Below, piece by piece: positions 34,803 through 43,318 of a DNA stretch of 64,000 bases (positions are counted from its first letter, which is position 1; every line of letters starts with the position of its first letter). A model generated the notes under the pieces. It ran no database searches and had not been told where the DNA came from. It worked only from the letters and a program-made list of their open reading frames with translations. The position numbers were made by a program, and so were the translations under genes. The stretch comes from Nocardioides zeae (lineage in GTDB: Bacteria > Actinomycetota > Actinomycetes > Propionibacteriales > Nocardioidaceae), in contig NZ_JAUTAN010000001.1 of the NCBI RefSeq assembly GCF_030818655.1, forward strand, positions 1,984,001 to 2,048,000, in the 5' to 3' direction.

Positions 34803-36107
34803 TCAGTCGATGACGGCGGGTCCGGTGTGGTCGTCGTCGAGCCACTCGTCCTCACGGCCGAGGAACGAACGCGGGTCGTCCTCGTCGCGGTCACGACGGC
34901 GCCCGGCACCGCGGCCGGCCGTCGAGCCGCCACCGGTCGCCCCGCGGCCGCCGGCGCCGCCCGGGCCACCACGCCCACCACGACCACCGGCGCCGCCCCG
35001 GCCACCGGCACCGGCACCGCCACGGGTGTTGGCTCCCGCACCGGCCATGCCGCGGCCGGCCGTGGCGCCACCGCCGCGGGCGGCACCGCCCTGACCGCCG
35101 CCGGCCACGAAAGGTCGGCTCGAGCCTGCGGCAGAGCCGCTGCCCAGCAGCCCGCCACCGCCCGCACGCATCGCCGCCGAGAGACCGGCACCAGCGGCCA
35201 CGCCGCCCGCGACGGCGCTGCCCGCGAGGCCTCCGCCGCCGCCCCCGGCACCGACGACGCCCGGCGAGGCACCGCCGCCGAAGGCCGGCGGGACCCCCGG
35301 ACGCGCCTCGAGCAGACCGTTCTCACCCGGGACGCCGGGCGTGAAGGTGCCGGGACCCACCGGGAGCACAGGGTTCGTGGGGTGGACCGGCGTGGGCCGG
35401 ACGCCGTCGGGGTCGTGGTCGGGTCGGTCGGGGCGGTCAGGGCGGTCGGGGTCGCGCGGCTCCCAACCGACGAGCTCGACCTCGCCGCGGTCGTCGCCCC
35501 CGGGGCGCGTCGGACGGTTGATCCCGGGGCCGACGGGGCCGTTGCCGCCGCCCTGGTTGCCCGGACCGGCCGGCGACTGCGCGTTGATCTTCGCGTAGTC
35601 GTCCGCCGCGGTGTCCAGGCCGGTCTGGAGGTTCTGGTAGATCTGGCGGCACTGCTCCTCGCGGGCCGCGACGGCCGCAGCGTGCTGGTTGGCCGCCTGC
35701 TGGTTCGCCTGCTCGATCGAGGTGCGCTCCTCGGGCGTGGCGAGCGGCAGGGGCGTCTCGGGCGTGGGGGCGGCCGGTACTCCCGCCACCGCGGCGAACT
35801 GCGTCCGCGCGGTCGAGAGCGAGCCGGCGGCGGCGGTCGCCGCGCCCTCACCGATGGCCAACCGGCCCGACCGGTAGTCCAGCGCCTCCCGCATCGCCGT
35901 CACGGACGCAGCCATGGCCTGCCGGGTGTTCTCACCGAGCGCGTCGTCGGCGAGCACCTCGGCCAGCGCCTCCTCGAGGCCCTGGCCCACCGTCGTCGCG
36001 CCCTGGGACCCGGTCTGCCAGACGACCGGGTCGTTGTCGACAGCGACGTCGTCGACGCCGGAGAGCGCCTCGACGAGGCGGCTCTCCCAGTAGCCCGGCC
36101 CGCTCAT
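34803..36107 (-). CDS. ESX-associated PPE-like protein with Gly-rich region and acidic C-terminal motif
   Basis: 434 residues. The first ~165 residues are helical (ALDYRSGRLAIGEGAATAAA, TSIEQANQQAANQHAAAVAA), like PPE/WXG partners. A Pro/Asp-rich linker with RPDRPDRPD, a long Gly/Ala-rich tract and an RGGAGGRGG-rich tract follow. It ends LGREDEWLDDDHTGPAVI plus D, the acidic tail form seen on type VII secretion-linked proteins of many actinomycetes. Its ATG overlaps the stop of the WXG100-like gene (ATGA). No ESX core genes (eccB/C/D, mycosin) are in the window, so secretion by a distant system is inferred. Confidence 0.72.
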   Translation of the reverse strand: MSGPGYWESRLVEALSGVDDVAVDNDPVVWQTGSQGATTVGQGLEEALAEVLADDALGENTRQAMAASVTAMREALDYRSGRLAIGEGAATAAAGSLSTARTQFAAVAGVPAAPTPETPLPLATPEERTSIEQANQQAANQHAAAVAAREEQCRQIYQNLQTGLDTAADDYAKINAQSPAGPGNQGGGNGPVGPGINRPTRPGGDDRGEVELVGWEPRDPDRPDRPDRPDHDPDGVRPTPVHPTNPVLPVGPGTFTPGVPGENGLLEARPGVPPAFGGGASPGVVGAGGGGGGLAGSAVAGGVAAGAGLSAAMRAGGGGLLGSGSAAGSSRPFVAGGGQGGAARGGGATAGRGMAGAGANTRGGAGAGGRGGAGGRGGRGGPGGAGGRGATGGGSTAGRGAGRRRDRDEDDPRSFLGREDEWLDDDHTGPAVID

Positions 36108-36454
36108 GCCAGCATCGCCCGCAGGCTGCCGCCGGCACCCGCGACCGCCGCGGCCACGGCACGCACGGTCGCCTCGGCGTACTCGTCCGTGAGCCGCAGC
36201 TCGGCGGCCGCCTGGTCGAAGGCCTCGATGAGCCCCTCGATCTGGCCGAGGTCGCGCTGGATCGCGGTGCCCTGCGTGGAGACGGCGCCCGTGCGCTGCG
36301 TCGCCACGCGGGCCGCGGCCGGAGAGCCGCCGAAGCTGATGCTCGGCAGCGCCCCGACGTTCATCAGCTCGGCCTGACCCTGCTGGCTCATGGTGAGGAG
36401 CAGGTTGCGGATGCGCTGGATGGATGCCTCGTCCAACGTCGTGACGTTTCCCAT
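36104..36454 (-). CDS. WXG100/EsxA-like small helical protein
   Basis: 116 residues of two amphipathic helices separated by a loop (GALPSISFGGSPAAARV), partner-gene context of ESX substrates. A strict WxG triplet is not visible. The assignment rests on size, helical pattern and its 4-nt overlap with the PPE-like gene. The ATG at 36454 is preceded by GGAAGGG. Confidence 0.6.
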   Translation of the reverse strand: MGNVTTLDEASIQRIRNLLLTMSQQGQAELMNVGALPSISFGGSPAAARVATQRTGAVSTQGTAIQRDLGQIEGLIEAFDQAAAELRLTDEYAEATVRAVAAAVAGAGGSLRAMLA

Positions 36455-36478
36455 GACGTCTCGCCCTTCCCGGAGAAT

Positions 36479-36502
36479 GCGGCGCCCCCCGTCAGGCGCC
36501 GC
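36479..36502. promoter_or_regulatory. GC hairpin upstream of the ESX-like pair
   Basis: GCGGCGCC (36479-36486) and GGCGCCGC (36495-36502) with an 8-nt loop, 25 nt upstream of the 36454 start and 68 nt downstream of the lipoprotein stop at 36571 on the same strand. It could end the lipoprotein transcript or act in the leader of the pair. Confidence 0.45.
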
Positions 36503-36570
36503 GAGGGTTGTATCCGCCCCGCCGGGCGGGTAAACCGGCGGAGTCCGCCTCGTCGCGGATCAGGTGTGCA

Positions 36571-37329
36571 TCAGTAGAGCTGCTGCACCGTCTCGTCCAC
36601 CTTCGCGCCCCAGTAGCGGATGGTGGGCAGGTCGGAGGAGTAGCCGTAGGCCGCGTCGGAGCCGCCGACCGGAGCGGTCACCTCGCACCCCACGTCGTCC
36701 ACCGGCAGGAAGTCGGCCGACGAGAACGGCTCGCCCTCGACGAGCACCTCGGCCGTCGTCGGGTCCACGACCGAGACGACGTAGTCCGACGACCAGACCT
36801 CCCAGGCGTCGGGCTGCAGGTCGGGGTAGACCGGCTCGTCGCACTTCTTGCGGACCGCGATCGAGTCCGGCACGACCGACATGCAGACGATGGCGTTCAC
36901 GTTCGTGAGGTCCGTGGCACCCGGCACGCTCCAGTCGAAGGAGGTCGTGACGGGCACGTAGGGCTCGTCCGTGGTCGCGTCGGGGAACGGCAGGGTCTCG
37001 AGCAGCAGCAGGGCGGAGATCTGCGCGGGGTCGTCCGGGAAGGGCTGCGTGCCCTCCAGGGTCGCCTCGCCGCGGCACACGTCCCCGGCGGTGAAGCCGC
37101 TACCGGGATCCACGGCCGGCAGATCCTCGGCCGGCTCCTCGGCCTCCTCGTCGGTCTCGTCGCCACCCGGGTCCTCGTCACCGGGGTCCGTCGACGACGC
37201 GGACGACGGCGGGTCCTCCACCCGGGCGTCGTCGTCGCCGTCGTCCCCGCACGCACCGAGCGTCAGCACCAGCGCCGCCGCCACCGCCGCCGCGGCCCGC
37301 AGCCGTCGTCCCTGCATCGTCCTGCGCAC
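36571..37329 (-). CDS. Septum-formation-like lipoprotein
   Basis: About 252 residues. The signal peptide ends in the lipobox LGAC, followed by a long Asp/Glu/Ser-rich linker. The domain begins GFTAGDVCRGEATLEGTQPF and contains VPVTTSFDWSVPGATDLTNV, CMSVVPDSIAVRKKCDEPVY and a final CEVTAP segment; its cysteines probably form disulfides. This resembles septum-formation-type domains of actinobacteria, but the match is from memory. GTG at 37329 lies 6 nt after GGGAGG; GTG at 37335 and ATG at 37317 are alternatives. Confidence 0.7.
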   Translation of the reverse strand: MRRTMQGRRLRAAAAVAAALVLTLGACGDDGDDDARVEDPPSSASSTDPGDEDPGGDETDEEAEEPAEDLPAVDPGSGFTAGDVCRGEATLEGTQPFPDDPAQISALLLLETLPFPDATTDEPYVPVTTSFDWSVPGATDLTNVNAIVCMSVVPDSIAVRKKCDEPVYPDLQPDAWEVWSSDYVVSVVDPTTAEVLVEGEPFSSADFLPVDDVGCEVTAPVGGSDAAYGYSSDLPTIRYWGAKVDETVQQLY

Positions 37330-37467
37330 GTGCACCCTCCCGAGACCAGAGCGAGTCGTCCAACGGGCCCGGCGCGGGCCCGGCGCCGAGGATAACCACG
37401 ACCGGCGTCACCCAAACGGCGCCGATCCACCTGCCCGTCCACCTCGCCGAACGGGCATGATGGCCGG

Positions 37468-39012
37468 GTGACCGACCTCACCCGCGCGCACACCGTCGAC
37501 GCCGTCCTCCACCGCGGCGCCGCGCGACACCCGCGGCGTACGGCGCTCGTCGTCGGCGCCGACGACCCGACCACGTGGAGCTACGCCGAGCTGGACGCCG
37601 CCGTGACCGGCGCGGCCCGCGCCCTGCGCGGCCTCGGGTTGCGTCGCGGGGACCGGGTCGCGGCGTACGGGAAGAACTCCGACGCCTACCTCGTCGGCTA
37701 CCTGGCCTGCGCCCGCGCGGGCCTCGTGCACGTGCCGATCAACTTCGCGCTGACGGGCGAGGAGCTGCGCTACCTCCTCGACCAGTCGGGCGCGAGCGCG
37801 GTGCTCGTCGACCCGGCACTGCGGCCGGCGTACGACGCGGTCGTGGCCGACCACGGCGTGGACGTCGCCCACGTCGTACCCCTGCGCGATGCGCCCGGGA
37901 ACCTGCTCGAGCTGGCCCGGGACGCCGGCGAGGGGCCCGTGCTGCCCGAGGGCGAGGAGCCGGTCGCGGACGACGAGCTGGTGCAGCTGCTCTACACCTC
38001 GGGCACCACCTCGCGTCCCAAGGGCGCGATGATGACGCACCGCGCGCTCGTGGCGGAGTACCTCTCCGCCATCACCGCGCTCGACCTGACGGCGGACGAC
38101 GACCCGCTGCACCCGATGCCGCTCTACCACTCGGCCCAGATGCACGTGTTCCTGCTGCCCTACCTGGCGGTGGGGGCGACCAACCACCTGGTCGAGGCCC
38201 CCGACGTGCCCGTGCTGCTGCGCCTCGTCGAGGAGCGCCGGCTCGGCACGCTGTTCCTCGCGCCCACGGTGTGGGTGCCGCTGGCCGGCCACCCCGACCT
38301 CGAGCGTCGCGACCTCTCGTCGCTGCGCAAGGCGTTCTACGGCGCCTCGATCATGCCGGTCCCGGTGCTGCAGCGCCTCCAGGAGCGACTGCCCGGCCTC
38401 GGCTTCTACAACTGCTTCGGCCAGTCGGAGATCGGTCCCCTGGCGACGGTCCTCCGCCCCGAGGAGCACGCCGACCGTCCCGACTCGTGCGGCCGCCCGG
38501 TGCTCCTCGTCGAGCTGGCGGTTCTCGACGAGGAGGGCCGGCCCGTGGATCCAGGCGGCCAGGGTGAGGTCGTCTATCGCTCCCCGCAGCTCTGCGTCGG
38601 CTACTGGGACAACCCGGAGGCGACGGCCGAGGCCTTCCGCGACGGCTGGTTCCACTCCGGCGACCTCGTGCGGATCGACGCGGAGGGTTACATCACCGTG
38701 GTCGACCGCATCAAGGACGTCATCAACACCGGCGGGGTGCTCGTCGCGTCGCGCGAGGTGGAGGACGCGCTCTACACCCATCCCGACGTGGCCGAGGTGG
38801 CCGTCATCGGCACCCCGGACGACCGCTGGATCGAGGCCGTGACCGCCGTCGTCGTGCCCCGCCCCGGCGCCGAGATCGACGAGGCCGGCCTCGTGGCGCA
38901 CGCACGGGAGCGCCTGGCCGGCTTCAAGACGCCGAAGCACGTCCGCTTCGTCGAGGCGCTCCCCCGCAACGCCTCCGGCAAGCTGCTCAAGCGCGAGCTC
39001 CGCGGGGACTGA
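37468..39012 (+). CDS. Acyl-CoA synthetase (FadD/AMP-binding family)
   Basis: Activates a fatty or other carboxylic acid to acyl-CoA via acyl-AMP. 514 residues. P-loop LLYTSGTTSRPKGAMMTHRA, then PLYHSAQMHVFLLPYLAVGA, FYNCFGQSEIGPLATVL, FHSGDLVRIDAEGYITVVDR, KDVINTGGVLVASREVEDAL and the catalytic lysine in PRNASGKLLKREL. GTG at 37468. Followed 2 nt later by a phosphopantetheinyl transferase gene, so the two are cotranscribed. Confidence 0.93.
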   Translation: MTDLTRAHTVDAVLHRGAARHPRRTALVVGADDPTTWSYAELDAAVTGAARALRGLGLRRGDRVAAYGKNSDAYLVGYLACARAGLVHVPINFALTGEELRYLLDQSGASAVLVDPALRPAYDAVVADHGVDVAHVVPLRDAPGNLLELARDAGEGPVLPEGEEPVADDELVQLLYTSGTTSRPKGAMMTHRALVAEYLSAITALDLTADDDPLHPMPLYHSAQMHVFLLPYLAVGATNHLVEAPDVPVLLRLVEERRLGTLFLAPTVWVPLAGHPDLERRDLSSLRKAFYGASIMPVPVLQRLQERLPGLGFYNCFGQSEIGPLATVLRPEEHADRPDSCGRPVLLVELAVLDEEGRPVDPGGQGEVVYRSPQLCVGYWDNPEATAEAFRDGWFHSGDLVRIDAEGYITVVDRIKDVINTGGVLVASREVEDALYTHPDVAEVAVIGTPDDRWIEAVTAVVVPRPGAEIDEAGLVAHARERLAGFKTPKHVRFVEALPRNASGKLLKRELRGD

Positions 39013-39014
39013 GG

Positions 39015-39688
39015 GTGACCCGGCCGGCCACCGGGGAGCCGCTGCTCGTCGCCCCCGGCGTCCGCGCCGCCGTGGCCGCCACCCCCGACGTGCTCGCCGC
39101 GGTGGGCGGGGCGGAGCGGGCGCGCGCGCTGCTCGCGCCGTACGAGCGCACCCGGGTGGACCGGCTCCGCCGGCCCGAGGACCGTGACGACCACGTCGCG
39201 GCCCACGTGCTGGTACGCCGCGTGGCGGCCGCGCTGCTCGCCGACGGCGGGCGTGCCGTGGGGGCCGGGGACCTCGTGCTCGAGCAGCGCTGCCCCGGGT
39301 GCGGCGACGACACCCACGGCCGGCCCGCCGTCGCCGGCGAGGACGGCCTCCACGTGTCGCTGTCCCACGCCCGCGGCTGGGTCGCCGCCGCAGCCGCCCA
39401 CCGGCCCTGCGGGATCGACGTCGAGACCGTCACGGCCGTCGCACCGCTGCCCGACGTGCTGACGCCGGGCGAGGCCGCCGAGCTCGCAGCCCTCCCGCCC
39501 GGGGAGCAGCCCGCGCGGCGTTCCTGCGGCTGTGGACCCGCAAGGAGGCCGTCGTGAAGGTCGGCGCGGCCGGTCTCGAGGACCTGGCCCGGCTCGACGT
39601 GCGCGGCGCGGAGCCGACCGCCGGGGTGCGGGTGCTGGGCCTCGGGACGCCGTCCGGCGTCGTCGCGTCGCTGGCGCTGGGCACCTGA
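39015..39688 (+). pseudogene. 4'-phosphopantetheinyl transferase (Sfp type), frameshifted
   Basis: Transfers phosphopantetheine from CoA to carrier proteins. The first frame has LEQRCPGCGDDTHGRPAVAG, then LHVSLSHARGWVAAAAAH and the metal-binding CGIDVETV. The second has FLRLWTRKEAVVKVGAAGLE, the motif containing the catalytic Glu/Lys region. The frames are separated at about 39513-39520. One base is missing in GCGCGGCGTTC; adding a G restores EQPARAFLRLW and a 224-residue protein. GTG at 39015 lies 2 nt after the acyl-CoA synthetase stop. Real mutation or sequencing error cannot be told apart here. Confidence 0.85.
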
Positions 39689-39755
39689 GCGACACCCCGG
39701 CTCGGCACCGTGGGCTCGACGCGCACCCGCCCGCAGGCGTCGGCAGGCGCCGGGC

Positions 39756-40037
39756 TCAGTCCTCGCGGTCGGCGAGGTCGCGCTGCTCCTGCGCCCAGAG
39801 CGCGTCCTCGGCCTCCTCGTCCGCCTGGCCCCGCACCTTGCGGATGTGGCGCGCCATGCTGACGAGCAGCAGGACGACGGCCACGATGAGGCCGACGAAG
39901 ACGGCGAACCCGGTCCAACCGGCCTTCACGTCCTCGGGCTCGGGGCCCTCCTCCCGGTCCGCGGCCAGGCCCAGCACGTCGGCCGGGATCTCGGCGAGCA
40001 GGTGGGTGACGTCGTGGACGAGGGCGGTCAGCAGCAC
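39756..40037 (-). CDS. Small single-pass membrane protein next to mca
   Basis: 93 residues from GTG 40037: a short N-terminal helix, one strong membrane helix (GFAVFVGLIVAVVLLLVSMA) and a charged C-terminal tail rich in Glu/Asp/Arg. It lies 7 nt downstream of mca and is probably cotranscribed. A small membrane-protein gene beside mca also occurs in mycobacteria. Function unknown. Confidence 0.75.
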   Translation of the reverse strand: MLLTALVHDVTHLLAEIPADVLGLAADREEGPEPEDVKAGWTGFAVFVGLIVAVVLLLVSMARHIRKVRGQADEEAEDALWAQEQRDLADRED

Positions 40038-40044
40038 CGACCCA

Positions 40045-40926
40045 TCATGCCACCGGCGTCGGGATCCCGGCGAAGAGGTCGTCCTCGGGCAGCTCGGTCG
40101 TGACGTGGGAGACGACGAGCTCGTAGTCCTCCGTCGGCCACGTCTCCCGGGCGATGTCGAGCGGCACCGCGAACCACGCGCCGTCGGGGTCGATCTGGGT
40201 GGCGTGCGCCAGGAGCGCCTGGTCCCGCACCCCGAAGTACGCCGCGCACTCCACCCGCGTCGTGATCCGGGCGTCCCATGCGGGCTCGGGGGTCCAGCTC
40301 GCGAGGCGCTCGGCGTAGGGCGACTCCAGGCCCGCGGCGACCATCGCGTCGTTGAGGGCCTGGGTGCGCGGCCGGTTGAACGTGTGGTGGTAGTAGAGCT
40401 TCGCGGGCTGCCACGCCGGACCGGCGTCCGGGAACCGCTCGGGGTCGCCGGCCGCCGCGAAGGCCGCGACCGACACCTCGTGGCACCGCACGTGGTCGGG
40501 GTGCGGGTAGCCCCCGCGCTCGTCGTACGTCGTCACCACGTGGGGACGCACCGACCGGATGAGGCGCACGAGCCGCTCGACGGCCTCGTCGAGCGGGACC
40601 AGGCCGAAGCAGCCCTCGGGCAGCGGCGGCTTCGGGTCGCCCTCCGGCCAGCCCGAGTCGACGAAGCCGAGCCAGTGCTGCGTGATGCCCAGGATCTCGC
40701 GGGCCGCGTCCATCTCCGCGCGGCGGATCTCCGTGATGTTCTCCAGCACCTCCGGCCGGTCCATCCGCGGGTTGAGCACCGATCCCCGCTCACCGCCCGT
40801 GCACGTCACCACGTGCACGTCGACCCCCTCCGCGACGTAGCGAGCCGTCGAGGCGGCCCCCTTGCTGGACTCGTCGTCGGGGTGGGCGTGCACGTGCATC
40901 AGGCGCAGACCGGCGCGGTTGGGCAT
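40045..40926 (-). CDS. mca: Mycothiol S-conjugate amidase
   Basis: Zinc amidase that cleaves mycothiol conjugates of electrophiles to mercapturic acids plus GlcN-Ins, in detoxification. 293 residues of the LmbE/PIG-L fold. Zinc site LMHVHAHPDDESSKGAAS and HPDHVRCHE; VTCTGGERGSVLNP; the lengthy C-terminus (KLYYHHTFNRPR, FAVPLDIARETWPTEDYELV) fits Mca rather than the deacetylase MshB. Its presence indicates a mycothiol-making actinobacterium. Confidence 0.94.
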   Translation of the reverse strand: MPNRAGLRLMHVHAHPDDESSKGAASTARYVAEGVDVHVVTCTGGERGSVLNPRMDRPEVLENITEIRRAEMDAAREILGITQHWLGFVDSGWPEGDPKPPLPEGCFGLVPLDEAVERLVRLIRSVRPHVVTTYDERGGYPHPDHVRCHEVSVAAFAAAGDPERFPDAGPAWQPAKLYYHHTFNRPRTQALNDAMVAAGLESPYAERLASWTPEPAWDARITTRVECAAYFGVRDQALLAHATQIDPDGAWFAVPLDIARETWPTEDYELVVSHVTTELPEDDLFAGIPTPVA

Positions 40927-40967
40927 GCGGAGGATCCTAGTGGCGGGCCGGGTGGCACCATGGAGGG

Positions 40968-41387
40968 GTGAGCACGAGCGCCCCCGCCCTGGCCGAGAGG
41001 TACGGGAAGAAGCGTCCGTCCCGGCGTGGACCCGTCATCGCACTCGCCCTCGTCGTGACCCTCGTGGGGGGCGGATGGCTGCTCTGGACGGCCTGGTTCC
41101 ACGGCTCCCCCGCCGTCTCGTCGCAGCTGCTGCGCTGGGAGGTCGTCGACAGCACGACCGTGCGGATCACCTTCGACGTGGCCATCGGCGACGACGAGGT
41201 CGCCACCTGCCGCGCGCGGGCGCTCGCGGCGAACCACGAGGCGGTCGGCGACATGGTGCTCCAGGTGCCGACCGACGCGGGCGACGCCGACGGCGGCCAG
41301 ATCACCACCGAGTTCCGCACCATCTCGCAGGCGACCTCGGTCGAGCTGGTCGGGTGCACCACCCCCAGCCAGAACCGCCCCCGCTGA
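40968..41387 (+). CDS. DUF4307 membrane protein
   Basis: 139 residues. N-terminal LAERYGKKRPSRRG, one membrane helix (VIALALVVTLVGGGWLLWTA), then an extracytoplasmic beta-rich domain with LLRWEVVDSTTVRITFDVAI, CRARALAANHEAVG and a second cysteine in VELVGCTTP. DUF4307 proteins lie between mca and greA in many actinobacteria, as here. GTG at 40968. Function unknown. Confidence 0.9.
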   Translation: MSTSAPALAERYGKKRPSRRGPVIALALVVTLVGGGWLLWTAWFHGSPAVSSQLLRWEVVDSTTVRITFDVAIGDDEVATCRARALAANHEAVGDMVLQVPTDAGDADGGQITTEFRTISQATSVELVGCTTPSQNRPR

Positions 41388-41568
41388 CCGCCGCGGCACG
41401 CGGCGACACCCCGGTCGTCACCGGGTCGTGGTTACACTGGGCGTTCTGATCTGCCCCGCCGCGGGGCGCCACCCCGAGGGGCGGCGCACCGACACCCGGC
41501 GGGGCTTCGCACTACACGGATCGGCCGGGTCGGCGAGAGCCCTCCCGGCCGTGCTGCTAGGAGAGGTT
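41388..41568 (+). promoter_or_regulatory. Promoter/leader region of greA
   Basis: TACACT at 41433-41438 is a plausible -10 box; no clear -35 is visible. It would give a leader of about 125 nt. The leader holds compact hairpins, such as GCCCCGC-C-GCGGGGC (41453-41467) and a CCCCGAGGGG stem around 41472-41481. The ribosome site TAGGAGAGG ends 3 nt before the ATG. Confidence 0.35.
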
Positions 41569-42072
41569 ATGACGCAGTCCAGCGACACCGATGTCATCTG
41601 GCTGACCGCCGATGCCCACGAGAAGCTGGTGGCCGAGCTGGAGCACCTGAAGGGCCCCGCGCGTCAGGAGATCGTCGAGCGCATCTCCGCTGCTCGCGAC
41701 GAGGGGGACCTCAAGGAGAACGGCGGCTACCACGCGGCACGCGAGGAGCAGGGCAAGCTCGAGGGGCGCATCCGCCAGCTCGAGGACATGCTGGCGAAGG
41801 CCCAGGTCGGCGAGACCCCGGCCGACGACGGCATCGTCGAGCCCGGCATGAAGGTCACCTACAAGTTCGTCGGCGACGACGACGACGAGGCCGAGGAGTT
41901 CCTGCTCGGCGCCCGGGAGATCGAGCCCGAGGGCCTCAAGGTCTACTCGCCGCAGTCGCCGCTCGGCGGCGCGATCCTCGGCGCCAAGAAGGGCGACGAG
42001 GTCAGCTACGAGGCGCCCAACGGCAAGACCCTCAAGGTCGTCATCCTCGACGCGACGCCCTACACGGGCTGA
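41569..42072 (+). CDS. greA: Transcription elongation factor GreA
   Basis: Rescues backtracked RNA polymerase by stimulating transcript cleavage. 167 residues. The N-terminal coiled coil shows IWLTADAHEKLVAELEHLKG and the tip with the acidic pair in ISAARDEGDLKENGGYHAAR. The C-terminal FKBP-like domain has YSPQSPLGGAILGAKKGDEV and YEAPNGKTLKVVILD. ATG at 41569. Confidence 0.96.
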   Translation: MTQSSDTDVIWLTADAHEKLVAELEHLKGPARQEIVERISAARDEGDLKENGGYHAAREEQGKLEGRIRQLEDMLAKAQVGETPADDGIVEPGMKVTYKFVGDDDDEAEEFLLGAREIEPEGLKVYSPQSPLGGAILGAKKGDEVSYEAPNGKTLKVVILDATPYTG

Positions 42073-42084
42073 CCCGCACGTCCC

Positions 42085-42109
42085 GTCCCGGCCCTACCAG
42101 GGCTGGGAC
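42085..42109. terminator. Convergent greA/ilvA terminator hairpin
   Basis: GTCCCGGCCCT (42085-42095) pairs with AGGGCTGGGAC (42099-42109) with one G-T pair and a 3-nt loop. It overlaps the ilvA stop. Confidence 0.65.
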
Positions 42110-43311
42110 ACCCGGAGGCCCTGCTCGCCCAGCCTGGTGAGCAGGGCCTCCGCGTGTGCGGGGCCCCGCGTCTCCAGCTGCACGCGCACCTGCACCTCGT
42201 CGACGCCCAGCGTCGGCGAGGTGCGCTCGTGGGCCACCTCGAGCACGTTGGCCCCCGCGGCCGCCAGCTCGGCCAGCAGCCCGGCCAGGCCGCCGGGGCT
42301 GTCGCTGAGGGTGACGCGCAGGAACAGGTACCGCCCCGCCGCGGCCATGCCGTGCCGGATCACGCGGCCCATGAGCAACGGGTCGATGTTCCCGCCCGAC
42401 AGCACGGCGACCGCCGGGGTCGCGAAGCGCCCCGGGTGCTCGAGCAGGGCCGCCACGGCGACCGCGCCGGCCGGCTCCACCACGAGCTTGGCGCGCTCGA
42501 GCAGACCGACGAGCGCGCGGGAGATGCCCTCCTCGCTCACGGTGACGACGTCGTCCACCGACGTCTGCACGACCGCGAACGGCACCTCGCCCGGGCAGCC
42601 CACCGCGATGCCGTCGGCCATCGTGGTCATCGCCCCCGCGGGCGTCGGCACGCCGCGGGCGAGCGACGTCGGGAAGGCGGCGGCCCCCTCGGCCTGCACG
42701 CCGACGACGCGCACGTCGGGACGCCGGCCCTTCACGGCGACCGCGATGCCCGCGACGAGACCGCCGCCGCCCGTCGGCACGAGCACGGTCGCCGCCTCGG
42801 GCAGCTGCTCGACGATCTCGAGGCCGCAGGTGCCCTGGCCCGTGACGACGTCCACGTGGTCGAAGGGATGGATGAGCACGGCCCCGGTGCGCTCCGCGTG
42901 CTCGCGGGCCGCGACGAGCGCGTCGTCGACGTAGCGGCCGGCGAAGACCACCTCCGCGCCGTACCCCCGCGTCGCCCGCTCCTTGGGGATCGGGGCGCCC
43001 TCGGGCATGTAGACCCGCGCGGAGATCCCCAGCATCCGCGCCGCGAGCGCCACGCCCTGGGCGTGGTTGCCGGCCGAGGCCGCCACGACACCGGCGGCAC
43101 GCTCCTCGGGCGTCAGCCGCGCCATCCGCAGGTAGGCACCGCGGATCTTGAAGGAACCGGTGCGTTGCAGGTTCTCGGCCTTGAGCCAGACCGGGCCGCC
43201 GACGAGGTCGGCGAGCCACCGCGACTCCTCCAGCGGGGTGCGGGTGACGACGTCGGCCAGCACCGCGTGGGCGGCCTCGACGTCGGCCAGCGTGACGGTG
43301 GGGATGCTCAC
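42094..43311 (-). CDS. ilvA: Threonine ammonia-lyase (biosynthetic-like, with ACT domain)
   Basis: PLP enzyme converting threonine to 2-oxobutanoate. 405 residues. PLP lysine in RTGSFKIRGAYLRM, SAGNHAQGVALAARMLGI, the glycine loop VPTGGGGLVAGIA and VVEPAGAVAVAALLEH. The C-terminal ~80 residues (LFLRVTLSDSPGGLAGLLAE, then VQVRVQLETRG) form an ACT-type regulatory domain. GTG at 43311, because upstream in-frame sequence is an antisense reading of the transporter gene. It is 7 nt downstream of the AI-2E-family gene. Confidence 0.92.
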   Translation of the reverse strand: MSIPTVTLADVEAAHAVLADVVTRTPLEESRWLADLVGGPVWLKAENLQRTGSFKIRGAYLRMARLTPEERAAGVVAASAGNHAQGVALAARMLGISARVYMPEGAPIPKERATRGYGAEVVFAGRYVDDALVAAREHAERTGAVLIHPFDHVDVVTGQGTCGLEIVEQLPEAATVLVPTGGGGLVAGIAVAVKGRRPDVRVVGVQAEGAAAFPTSLARGVPTPAGAMTTMADGIAVGCPGEVPFAVVQTSVDDVVTVSEEGISRALVGLLERAKLVVEPAGAVAVAALLEHPGRFATPAVAVLSGGNIDPLLMGRVIRHGMAAAGRYLFLRVTLSDSPGGLAGLLAELAAAGANVLEVAHERTSPTLGVDEVQVRVQLETRGPAHAEALLTRLGEQGLRVSQPW

Positions 43312-43318
43312 CCGGCGA

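Noticed and set aside
36571..37329. Third component of the ESX pair
   Set aside because: It has a lipobox and a disulfide-type domain, and a hairpin separates it from the pair. Shared strand alone does not make it part of the system.
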